This document shows, piece after piece, positions 1-5,377 of a DNA stretch of 6,496 nt. The translations under genes were made by a program, and so were the position numbers. This DNA is from Comamonas sp. lk. GTDB lineage: Bacteria; Pseudomonadota; Gammaproteobacteria; Burkholderiales; Burkholderiaceae_C. The DNA is taken from assembly GCA_945901215.1 (NCBI GenBank), contig CAMDKE010000161.1, positions 1-6,496 of the forward strand, given 5' to 3'. The notes under the pieces are model-generated. The model worked only from the letters and a program-made list of their open reading frames with translations, had not been told where the DNA came from and did no database searches. Each line of letters begins with the position of its first letter. Within the stretch, counting starts at the first letter, position 1.

Positions 1-1
1 T

Positions 2-406
2 GCCTGGGCCTATTACAGCTGGATGTTGGCCCACCCGACGCCCGAGTCAGGTCCTATCCGCGCCGATTGGGCCGCGTTTTTGCTGGGTCAAACCGTGTTT
101 GGCTTGGTGGGTGCGATGGCGTGCGCATCGCTGGAATGGACCGTGACCGACACCCGCTTGGTCTGGGGCTGGCCGCTGGCTCTGGCTGTGCTCTTTATTG
201 GCGTAGGGCCAGCCGTTCTGGCTTACCGCTCGTGGGGCGCCGGTGTGGCCTTGGCCGGCCCGACGCGCGCCGGGTTTTTCATGAACCTCACGCCGTTTTT
301 TGCTGCTTTGCTATCCGCTGCTTTTTTGGGCGAACCGCCGCAAGCCTTCCACGCCGCAGCCTTTGTGCTGATCGTGTCGGGCATTGTGTTGTCGTCCAAG
401 CGTTAA
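2..406 (+). CDS. EamA/DMT-family permease, C-terminal part (5' end outside window)
   Basis: Inner-membrane permease of the drug/metabolite transporter superfamily; the substrate cannot be told from sequence. The frame is open from base 2, so the first visible residues (AWAYYSWMLAHP) belong to a longer protein and the ATG at 23 is internal. The visible 134 residues hold about four hydrophobic helices: near LLGQTVFGLVGAMACASL, LALAVLFIGVGPAVLAYRSW, a helix around FFMNLTPFFAALLSAAFL, and the last, FHAAAFVLIVSGIVLSS. The LTPFFAALLSAAFLGEPP stretch is the typical end of the second EamA repeat (a Pro-containing helix followed by a Gly-Glu-x loop). This is therefore roughly the second half of a normal protein of about 290-300 residues. 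It converges on the SDR gene with only 9 nt between stop codons. Family certain, substrate unknown. Confidence 0.85.
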   Translation, partial: AWAYYSWMLAHPTPESGPIRADWAAFLLGQTVFGLVGAMACASLEWTVTDTRLVWGWPLALAVLFIGVGPAVLAYRSWGAGVALAGPTRAGFFMNLTPFFAALLSAAFLGEPPQAFHAAAFVLIVSGIVLSSKR

Positions 407-408
407 TC

Positions 409-429
409 CCGGGGCTTAAAACGCCCCGG
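409..429. terminator. GC-rich hairpin between two convergent genes, possible bidirectional terminator
   Basis: A perfect 7-bp inverted repeat, CCGGGGC / GCCCCGG, encloses a 7-nt loop (TTAAAAC). It sits exactly where the rightward permease gene (stop at 404-406) and the leftward SDR gene (stop at 416-418) end, and overlaps the last SDR codons. Neither strand has a clear T-tract after the stem, so it is not a textbook intrinsic terminator. The position between convergent stops is the main support. Confidence 0.35.
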
Positions 430-1210
430 CAAACGCCCCGCCATCGACCAGCAGGTTTTGCCCGGTAATGTAGCCGGCCTGGGAGCTGCACAAAAAGGCG
501 CAAACTGCGCCAAATTCCTCGGGCGTGCCAAAGCGCTGTGCCGGAATGCCCTTACGGCGTTGCGCGGCCAGGGCGTCCACGCTTTGCCCGGACTTTTGCG
601 CGGCTGCAGCAAACAGGCCGTTCAGACGGTCGGTGTCAAAAGCGCCGGGCAAGAGGTTGTTAACGGTCACGCCTTGGGCGGCAATGCCGCTGCGCGCCAG
701 CCCGGCGACAAAGCCGGTCAGCCCGCTGCGTGCGCCGTTGGACAAGCCCAGTGCATCGATAGGCGCCTTCACAGCGCTCGAAGTGATGTTAACGATGCGG
801 CCATAACCGCGCTCGGCCATGGCGTCCACCGTGGCTTTGATCAGCGCAATGGGCGTGAGCATATTGGCATCCACCGCGCGAATCCAGTCCTCTCGCTCCC
901 AGTCGCGGAAGTTGCCGCTAGGCGGGCCCCCTGCGTTGGTCACCACGATGTCAAAGTCGTTTCGGGTGGCGAAAACGGCCGCGCGTCCGGCCTCGGTCGT
1001 GATGTCTTGGGCGCACAACACGATCTGAGCCGGATTACCTTGGCCGCGCTCGGCGCGAATGGCGTCTGCCGCCGCTTGCAGCACATCGGCGCGCCGCGCC
1101 ACCATCAGCACATTGACCCCCTCTAAGGCCAGCGCCCGCGCACAGCCCCAGCCCAGGCCCCGGCTGGCCCCGCACACCAGCGCCCATTTACCTTGCAGTC
1201 CCAAATCCAT
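416..1210 (-). CDS. SDR-fold oxidoreductase-like protein with non-canonical active site
   Basis: Rossmann-fold short-chain dehydrogenase/reductase, 264 residues, normal family length, cytoplasmic. The dinucleotide-binding glycine motif is GASRGLG (14-20), followed by R39-R40, D69 and NAGG (92-95). N116 and S144/S145 fit the SDR Asn and Ser positions. At the YxxxK site the sequence is S157-N-G-A-R161, so both the catalytic Tyr and Lys are replaced. The C-terminal GYITGQNLLVDGGA is a standard SDR ending. From memory this matches the 'beta-ketoacyl reductase-like, SDR-like' subgroup, which is described as lacking a perfect catalytic tetrad. A function as a true ketoreductase is therefore doubtful and the substrate is unknown. 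Start: ATG preceded by AAAAGGG with 7 nt spacing, lying inside the end of the upstream permease gene. It is 3 nt from that stop, so translational coupling is likely. Confidence 0.9.
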   Translation of the reverse strand: MDLGLQGKWALVCGASRGLGWGCARALALEGVNVLMVARRADVLQAAADAIRAERGQGNPAQIVLCAQDITTEAGRAAVFATRNDFDIVVTNAGGPPSGNFRDWEREDWIRAVDANMLTPIALIKATVDAMAERGYGRIVNITSSAVKAPIDALGLSNGARSGLTGFVAGLARSGIAAQGVTVNNLLPGAFDTDRLNGLFAAAAQKSGQSVDALAAQRRKGIPAQRFGTPEEFGAVCAFLCSSQAGYITGQNLLVDGGAFAGAF

Positions 1211-1213
1211 GGT

Positions 1214-2206
1214 TTATCCCTTTTCAATAGCTAGCGGCGACGCTTGGCTGCGGGTGCAGACAAACACGCCGCCCATGACCAACACCGTGCCGCCCAATAC
1301 CCAGGGTGTGAGCGGCTCGTCCAAAAACACTGCCGCCATGGCCAGCGTCGACATCGGCCCGATCATTCCCACTTGCGCGGCCAAACCAGCACCCAGGCGC
1401 TCGATGGCCAGCATCACCAGCACCACCGGCACCACCGTGCAGGCGGTGGCATTGGCCACCGATAAAACCAGCACCTGCGGCGCCAGGGTGAGCAGGCTAT
1501 CGAGCGGACGCATCAGCAGAAACTGCACGATGCAAAACACACAGGCCACGCAACTGGCCAACCCGACCAGGCGCAGGGCGCCAAAGCGGAGCACCATCTC
1601 ACCGCTGTAGGACAGGTACAGCGCGTAGCTGACGGCACTGGAAAATACCAGGCCCGCGCCCAACCAGACGTGCTCACCCGTCAGGCGCACCTCGTGTCCA
1701 AACACCAGCAACACGCCGCCATAGCTGATGGCCAAGCCAAGCCACTGAAACGCGCTGATGCGCTTGCGGTAGAGTACCGCGCCCAAAATCAGCACCAGTG
1801 TGGGGTTGAGGTACAAAACCAGGCGCTCAAACGACGCGCTGATATAGGCCAACCCGGCAAAGTCCAAAAAGCTCGCCAGGTAATACCCCGTCAAGCCCAG
1901 CCACACCACGCCCAACCAGTCTTTGCGCGTCAAGGCCAGCGCAGCCACCCCGTTTTTTGGCCGCCCGGTCCACCACGCCATGACCAGAAAAAAGGGCAGC
2001 GCCAGCAGCATGCGCAGCATCAACAGCGTGATGGCGTCCACCCCGTGGCGGTAGGCCAGCTTGACGATGATGGCCTTGCCACTAAACGCCACTGCACCGA
2101 GCATGGCCAGCAGCACGCCCATGGCGATGGGCGGCTTTGCCAGCGTGGCCGCTGCTGCGTGGGGGGAGGTGGGGAGATCTGGGGACACGGGGCGTTTGGA
2201 ATGCAT
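1214..2206 (-). CDS. EamA/DMT-family permease, complete
   Basis: Inner-membrane permease of 330 residues with two EamA repeats and about ten hydrophobic helices. Approximate helix positions are 30-50, 56-78, 97-119, 126-146, 153-169, 179-199, 210-231, 242-262, 274-294 and 300-317. The first repeat is marked by FSGKAIIVKLAYRHG and LYLNPTLVLILGAVLYRKRI, the second by a C-terminal helix ending VFLDEPLTPWVLGG. The first 28 residues are hydrophilic and rich in Pro and Ala. They could be an N-terminal tail or a sign that translation begins later, at Met29 or Met35. The ATG chosen has only a weak GAAG 3 nt upstream. It is first gene of an operon with the SDR gene and is divergent from the broken marR gene, so a MarR-regulated export role is possible but only inferred. 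Transported compound unknown. Confidence 0.88.
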   Translation of the reverse strand: MHSKRPVSPDLPTSPHAAAATLAKPPIAMGVLLAMLGAVAFSGKAIIVKLAYRHGVDAITLLMLRMLLALPFFLVMAWWTGRPKNGVAALALTRKDWLGVVWLGLTGYYLASFLDFAGLAYISASFERLVLYLNPTLVLILGAVLYRKRISAFQWLGLAISYGGVLLVFGHEVRLTGEHVWLGAGLVFSSAVSYALYLSYSGEMVLRFGALRLVGLASCVACVFCIVQFLLMRPLDSLLTLAPQVLVLSVANATACTVVPVVLVMLAIERLGAGLAAQVGMIGPMSTLAMAAVFLDEPLTPWVLGGTVLVMGGVFVCTRSQASPLAIEKG

Positions 2207-2230
2207 TCACTTCAAAGCACCATTGTCGCT

Positions 2231-2258
2231 TTGTGCGTGCAGCCTAGGCTCCCATAAA
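2231..2258 (+). promoter_or_regulatory. Weak candidate promoter for the marR remnant
   Basis: TTGTGC (2231-2236) and CATAAA (2253-2258) are spaced by 16 nt, and only partly match the -35 and -10 consensus. A start about 8 nt further on would fall at the edge of the GGCAA/TTGCC cluster, which would suit repression by the MarR protein. Read by eye only, and weak. Confidence 0.2.
2241..2250. promoter_or_regulatory. Perfect 10-bp palindrome in the divergent promoter region
   Basis: AGCCTAGGCT is identical to its own reverse complement. It lies mid-way in the 95-bp gap between the divergent permease and marR genes, between the candidate -35 and -10 boxes. It could be an operator half or a chance palindrome. 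Confidence 0.3.
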
Positions 2259-2266
2259 CCTTTCAT

Positions 2267-2299
2267 GGCAATATTTGCCTAAGCAATCAATACATTGCC
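2267..2299. promoter_or_regulatory. Cluster of GGCAA/TTGCC inverted half-sites, probable MarR operator
   Basis: Two inverted repeats stand side by side: GGCAA-TAT-TTGCC (2267-2279, perfect arms of 5) and GCAAT-CAATAC-ATTGC (2283-2298, perfect arms of 5). A third, TTGC-CTAA-GCAA (2275-2286), bridges them. The four half-sites alternate in orientation, and the cluster ends 2 nt before the marR start codon. MarR-family proteins usually bind such short palindromes in their own divergent promoters; that this cluster is their site is inferred from position and symmetry. If functional it could control both the marR gene and the leftward permease-SDR operon. Confidence 0.5.
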
Positions 2300-2301
2300 T
2301 C

Positions 2302-2758
2302 ATGGTTAACCCTGACGCACCCACCTTCTACGACCCGGCCCACTACCGCCCGGAAGACAGCGTGGACTATCTGATGCGCCTCATTTTGAGCAGCACTCGG
2401 GATTGATACGCAACTGGCGGGCTCGGACCTGACCAACGCGCAGTGGCTGCCCATGCTCAAGCTGCACCTGGGCCACGCATCCACCGTGGCTGAACTGGCG
2501 CGGGCTTGCAACCTGGACGCTGGCGCCATGACGCGGATGCTTGACCGGCTCGAAGCCAAAGGCTTGTGCAAGCGGATCCGCTCGGAAACCGACCGCCGGG
2601 TGGTCAATATCGTTCTCACCGACACCGGGCGCACGGTGGCCCAGGGCATTCAGGGCCTTTTGTACACGGTCTTAAACCAGCACCTCACCGGCCTGAGCGT
2701 CGAAGAGTTTTCTGTTTTTAAGAGCCTCTTGCAACGCATATTGGCCAACACCGCCTGA
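2302..2758 (+). pseudogene. MarR-family transcriptional regulator, frameshifted
   Basis: Two frames together spell a MarR protein. From ATG 2302 one frame reads MVNPDAPTFYDPAHYRPEDS, then VDYLMRLILSSTRD, and stops at 2404-2406. The rest continues in the next frame from about 2396-2402 as IDTQLAGSDLTNAQWLPMLK to the stop at 2756-2758. The second frame holds the winged helix-turn-helix: STVAELARACNLDAGAMTRM, LDRLEAKGLCKR, and the wing with the conserved SETDRRVVNIVLTDTG. Compared with relatives I recall, the stretch between LMRLILSS and ID is one or two residues short, which suits a small deletion (2 or 5 nt) or a 1-nt insertion. Translation from the in-frame ATG at 2453 would give 101 residues with the wing and C-terminal helix but without the N-terminal dimerisation helix. 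This regulator type often sits before emrAB/nodT-like efflux genes, as it does here. No good ribosome site precedes 2302. A sequencing error is possible. Confidence 0.75.
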
Positions 2759-2843
2759 TCCTAAAACATGCCGCTGGCCTGGTTGTAACCGTCAGCCGAC
2801 TGCGCCCCCGACACCCTTTCATGCTTGCCTTCAGGAAACCCCG

Positions 2844-3242
2844 ATGCGCCTGAGTCCCCCTTTGTTCCCACGACGAGCTTGGCGCGCCCGTGTGGCTCTG
2901 GTCGCTCTCGCCTTGGGCGTTAGCGGCTGCGCAAACTTCGCGGGCATTGGCCCAAAGGCCCAACTGGCCACGCCGCAGACGCTGGGAATGGCCACGGTAG
3001 TTGCCGCCCCAGCCTTGCCCAAGTCCGCAGCAACTCCGCGCACCGCGTGGTGGAGCGCTTTTGGCGATGCGCAGCTCAACGCTTTGGTACAGCAGGCGTC
3101 CATGCTGGCGGTCAACGATATTTTTATGGGTTCCGCCACGATCTTTATGCTGCTGATTCCGTCGCTTTGGTTCGCGAAGCGGGTAGGCATGGTGTCGCCT
3201 GCTGCACCCGCTGCACAGGGGGCGAAGGTCGGAGCGCACTAA
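2844..3242 (+). pseudogene. In-frame fusion: NodT/OprM-type outer-membrane efflux lipoprotein N-terminus joined to EmrB/DHA2-type pump C-terminus
   Basis: One open frame of 132 residues made of two unrelated ends. Residues 1 to about 84 look like the start of an outer-membrane efflux lipoprotein. There is a basic n-region (RRAWRAR), a hydrophobic stretch, the lipobox VSGC with Cys29, then a linker and the typical TAWWSAFGDAQLNALVQQA of NodT/OprM proteins (normally about 470-500 residues). Residues from about 85 on (SMLAVNDIFMGSATIFMLLI, then PSLWFAKRVG) look like the last helix and tail of an EmrB-type 14-helix MFS pump (normally about 500 residues). Many relatives have the order marR, outer-membrane factor, emrA, emrB. 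A single deletion from within the first to the end of the last would give this product and remove emrA wholly, roughly 4 kb by family lengths. The start is well supported by AGGAAA 5 nt before the ATG. The frame is intact, so a protein could be made, but not a working pump part. Identity of each half is by eye. Confidence 0.75.
3087..3104. other. Deletion junction inside the efflux fusion
   Basis: The change from outer-membrane-factor-like to EmrB-like sequence falls around residues 82-87 (V-Q-Q-A-S-M). Both parent families can carry Gln-Gln/Ala at this point, so a short shared stretch around CAGCAGGCG could have guided the join. This is an inference: the parent genes are not in the window. 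Confidence 0.5.
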
Positions 3243-3273
3243 ATTGCTGCTGTCCCGCCGTTTTGGGGGTTTC

Positions 3274-3792
3274 TCAGTGCCCGGAAATCGACAGCGCAAA
3301 AGTGAGCTGGTAACCTTGCCCACGCAACACGCGAATATCCAAGGGCTCAGAGCCCAGAGCGCGCAGTTTGACGCGCAGGCGACTTACCAGCACCTCAATC
3401 CGAGCCTTGATGGTTTTTTCATCAACCATCTCGTCACCAAACAGCGCCATCAGCTGCCCATGGGGAACACAGTCGCTGGAAATGGCCAGTTCCCGCAACA
3501 GCCTGACCTCAGAATTCGTCAAGCCCGCGCTATGTCCGTGCGTTGACGTTAAGAGATAGCGCGAGACATCCAATTTCCAAACCACCTCCGCCGCAACTTC
3601 GCTCTGGTAGCGGCGCGAAATGTTTTTCAATACCGCCAAAATTTCGCCGGGGCGCGTGGGCGATGACTTGCGCCAATTCCATTTTCCCCGAGGGATCCTC
3701 AAAATACGCGCGTTCACTGACAAGGTCTTGGGCTGCGGCGCAGCCCAATCCCAGGGCGAGCGCAGCACCCAGGCACCAGCGGCACACCACAT
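3274..3792 (-). pseudogene. OmpR-family response regulator, only the DNA-binding domain left
   Basis: The open frame encodes 172 residues, of which only about residues 47-172 look like a real protein. RPGEILAVLKNISRRY resembles the last helix of a receiver domain. From about residue 69 there is a full OmpR/PhoB winged helix: VVWKLDVSRYLL, LTNSEVRLLRELA, then KTIKARIEVLVSRLRVKL and the ending IRVLRGQGYQL, all at the usual spacing. The phosphoacceptor receiver domain (about 115 residues with its Asp) is missing. Residues 1 to about 46 have no family character: they are an out-of-frame reading of the sensor-kinase remnant that starts at 3808. No start codon with a good ribosome site serves this frame. 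It converges with the efflux fusion, 31 nt apart. Domain call strong; loss by deletion inferred. Confidence 0.75.
3645..3660. other. Deletion junction, sensor kinase to response regulator
   Basis: On the minus strand the kinase-like frame (…QVIAHAP) and the regulator-like frame (RPGEILAV…) meet within the GC-rich stretch CCCACGCGCCCCGGCGAAAT. The two frames differ by one base, so the join is out of frame. The exact base cannot be fixed without intact relatives. Confidence 0.45.
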
Positions 3793-3808
3793 TCCAGTGC
3801 TGTTTCAT
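3646..3808 (-). pseudogene. Sensor protein N-terminal remnant (probable 7TMR-DISM histidine kinase)
   Basis: From ATG 3808 (AGGA 8 nt upstream) the frame reads MKQHWNVVCRWCLG followed by AALALGLGCAAAQ, a signal peptide with likely cleavage after the AAA. It then continues DLVSERAYFEDPSGKMELAQ. That last stretch resembles the beginning of the periplasmic 7TMR-DISM extracellular domain of membrane sensor kinases ('ERA-x-x-EDPSG'). After about residue 53 the resemblance ends and the frame runs on, meaningless, to a stop at 3530-3532. At the same point the neighbouring frame becomes a response regulator C-terminus. A kinase followed by its regulator, with everything between deleted and the frame lost, explains both halves. 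An alternative upstream ATG at 3838 has no ribosome site. The kinase assignment rests on about 25 residues and is moderate. Confidence 0.55.
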
Positions 3809-3880
3809 CGCCGCCGTCCTGGTTTTGCGCAGGAACATCTATGGGTAGGCCCCGTTAAGTTGTCAGTGCGCCATCAGCTC

Positions 3881-4519
3881 TTAAACGAGTTTCACGCCCG
3901 TCTTTTCCTGCAGTGCGTCCAGCGTCACGCCGGGCGCCATCTCCACCACTTTGAGACCCTGGGGCGTCACGTCCATGACCGCCAGATCAGTAATGATGCG
4001 GTCCACCACGCCCACGCCGGTCAGAGGCAAGGTGCATTGGGGCAATATCTTCAGGTCGATGGTGCCGTCTTTCTTTTTGGCCACATGCTCCATCAGCACG
4101 ATGACACGCTTCACGCCCGCCACCAAGTCCATGGCGCCGCCCATGCCCTTGACCATCTTGCCCGGAATCATCCAGTTCGCCAGGTCGCCGTGTTCGCTCA
4201 CCTGCATTGCGCCCAAAATGCTCAGGTTGATCTTGCCGCCGCGAATCATGGCAAAGCTCTCGTGGCTGCCGAAAATGCTCGATCCCTTGATGGTGGTGAC
4301 GGTTTGCTTGCCCGCGTTAATCAGGTCGGCGTCTACCTCCGAGTCAATGGGAAACGGGCCGATGCCGAGCATGCCGTTTTCGCTTTGCAACCACACCTCT
4401 TTGTCGGCGGGCACATGGTTGGCCACCAGAGTCGGAATACCGATGCCGAGGTTGACGTAAAAACCGTCTTCCAGCTCTTGGGCCGCGCGTGCAGCCATTT
4501 GGTCTTGGTTCCAGCTCAT
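3881..4519 (-). CDS. scoB: 3-oxoacid CoA-transferase subunit B
   Basis: Beta subunit of the heterodimeric class I CoA-transferase that moves CoA between succinyl-CoA and acetoacetate (or a related 3-oxoacid), cytoplasmic, ketone-body/short-chain acid metabolism. From the ATG at 4519 it is 212 residues, usual for ScoB. The N-terminal FYVNLGIGIPTLVANHVP is a family signature. SENGMLGIGP carries the catalytic glutamate (Glu47), which forms the glutamyl-CoA thioester in this family. Further conserved stretches are NLSILGAMQVSEHGDLANWM, MGGAMDLVAG and the C-terminal VTPQGLKVVEMAPGVT. A TTG at 4525 would add two residues, but AGGAG lies 7 nt before the ATG, which decides for ATG. It follows scoA, whose stop ends 2 nt before this ATG, so the subunits are co-translated. 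AtoA/PcaJ-type enzymes are close relatives; the exact acid is inferred. Confidence 0.93.
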   Translation of the reverse strand: MSWNQDQMAARAAQELEDGFYVNLGIGIPTLVANHVPADKEVWLQSENGMLGIGPFPIDSEVDADLINAGKQTVTTIKGSSIFGSHESFAMIRGGKINLSILGAMQVSEHGDLANWMIPGKMVKGMGGAMDLVAGVKRVIVLMEHVAKKKDGTIDLKILPQCTLPLTGVGVVDRIITDLAVMDVTPQGLKVVEMAPGVTLDALQEKTGVKLV

Positions 4520-4521
4520 GG

Positions 4522-5229
4522 TCAAACTCCTGAGGTTTCGGTGATGGTGCGTTTTTCGATCCGCTTTTCCGGCGTGGCGTTAAGTACCAGGCGGTGCACG
4601 TAAATGCCGGGCAAATGCACTTGGTCGGGGGCAATTTCGCCGGTCTCCACAATCTCTTCCACTTCCACCACCGTGATCTTGCCCGCCATGGCCACCGCCG
4701 GGTTGAAGTTGCGCGCGGTAAAGCGGAACTGCAAATTGCCCGATTTGTCGGCCCGGTGCGCCTTGACCAGGGCCACGTCAGGCACCAGGGCGCGCTCCAT
4801 GACATAGGTTTCACCGTCAAATTCGCGTAGCTCTTTGCCGTCGGCCACGATGGTGCCCACGCCGGTTTTGGTGAAAAACGCCGGAATGCCCGCGCCACCG
4901 GCGCGCAGCTTTTCGGCCAGCGTGCCTTGGGGCGTGAACTCAAGGGCCAGCTCGCCCGCCAGATACTGGCGCTCAAACTCTTTGTTTTCGCCTACGTAGC
5001 TGGAAATCATTTTCTTGATCTGGCGCGTCTCCAAGAGCTTGCCCAGGCCAAAACCGTCCACGCCGGCGTTGTTGGAAATGGCGGTCAGGTTTTGCACGCC
5101 GCTGCTGCGCAGTGCGTCAATCAAGGCCTCAGGGATGCCGCACAGGCCAAAACCGCCCACGGCGATCAGTTGGTTGTCGTGCACGATGCCTTCAAGCGCC
5201 GCGGCGGCGCTGGGGAAAATTTTGTTCAC
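4522..5229 (-). CDS. scoA: 3-oxoacid CoA-transferase subunit A
   Basis: Alpha subunit partner of scoB, 235 residues, full length. The CoA-transferase signature GGFGLCGIPE lies at residues 25-34, followed by NLTAISNNAGVDGFGLGKLL and the SSYVGENKEFERQYLAGELA and TPQGTLAEKLRAGGAGIPAF stretches typical of ScoA/PcaI-type subunits. It ends LPGIYVHRLVLN and a charged tail. Start is GTG at 5229 with GGAG 9 nt upstream; the MNKIFPSAAAAL opening matches the family as I recall it, and no better start is seen. First gene of the scoAB pair, divergent from slyX across 148 bp. Physiologically it would activate or recycle acetoacetate using succinyl-CoA. Substrate choice among succinyl-CoA:acetoacetate and related acids is inferred from the overall resemblance. 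Confidence 0.93.
   Translation of the reverse strand: MNKIFPSAAAALEGIVHDNQLIAVGGFGLCGIPEALIDALRSSGVQNLTAISNNAGVDGFGLGKLLETRQIKKMISSYVGENKEFERQYLAGELALEFTPQGTLAEKLRAGGAGIPAFFTKTGVGTIVADGKELREFDGETYVMERALVPDVALVKAHRADKSGNLQFRFTARNFNPAVAMAGKITVVEVEEIVETGEIAPDQVHLPGIYVHRLVLNATPEKRIEKRTITETSGV
4527..4531 (-). promoter_or_regulatory. Ribosome binding site that fixes the scoB start
   Basis: AGGAG on the minus strand, inside the last codons of scoA and 7 nt before ATG 4519. It is the strongest Shine-Dalgarno site in the window. It favours ATG 4519 over TTG 4525, which would be only 1 nt away from it. Confidence 0.8.
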
Positions 5230-5264
5230 TGCGCAAATCTCCGGTATTTCAAAAAGGGAACTCT

Positions 5265-5289
5265 AGGTCGCTTGGATTCTAAGGTCGCT
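5265..5289. repeat. 8-bp direct repeat in the scoA/slyX divergent region
   Basis: AGGTCGCT occurs at 5265-5272 and 5282-5289, 17 bp apart, each preceded by TCT (with one extra A at the second). Between the copies, on the minus strand, lies TAGAAT (5276-5281), a 5-of-6 match to a -10 box for scoA, without a recognisable -35. A tandem activator or repressor site is possible, and chance is not excluded. Confidence 0.3.
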
Positions 5290-5377
5290 CACCCAGCGCT
5301 TTGCGACACGCTTTGCTGGCACGGCGTTGTCATCGTCGTATGGGGCGACAATTCGCATACCAAACCAGACCGCAACC

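Noticed and set aside
67..468. Second plus-strand frame overlapping the first permease
   Set aside because: Arg/Gly/Cys-rich shadow. The other frame gives a clear EamA C-terminus.
458..1126. Plus-strand open frame of 222 codons opposite the SDR gene
   Set aside because: No motif or ribosome site. The opposite strand encodes a clear SDR protein through the same bases.
1670..2257. Plus-strand open frame of 195 codons opposite the permease gene
   Set aside because: The composition is dominated by Gln, His and Arg, as expected for the complement of a membrane-protein gene, and no domain is recognisable.
2718..3323. Minus-strand open frame of 201 codons across the efflux fusion
   Set aside because: The residues show no family character, while the plus strand has a lipobox and efflux motifs with a good ribosome site.
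2844..3808. A new two-gene system made of a small lipoprotein and a single-domain DNA-binding protein
   Set aside because: Considered as a novel system, but each part matches only one end of a known family and the joins look like deletion scars, so decay is the simpler reading.
3620..4603. Long open frame of 327 codons on the plus strand
   Set aside because: It lies antisense to scoB and the kinase remnant, is rich in His, Gln and Arg without any family motif, and is a codon-bias shadow of the GC-rich gene opposite.
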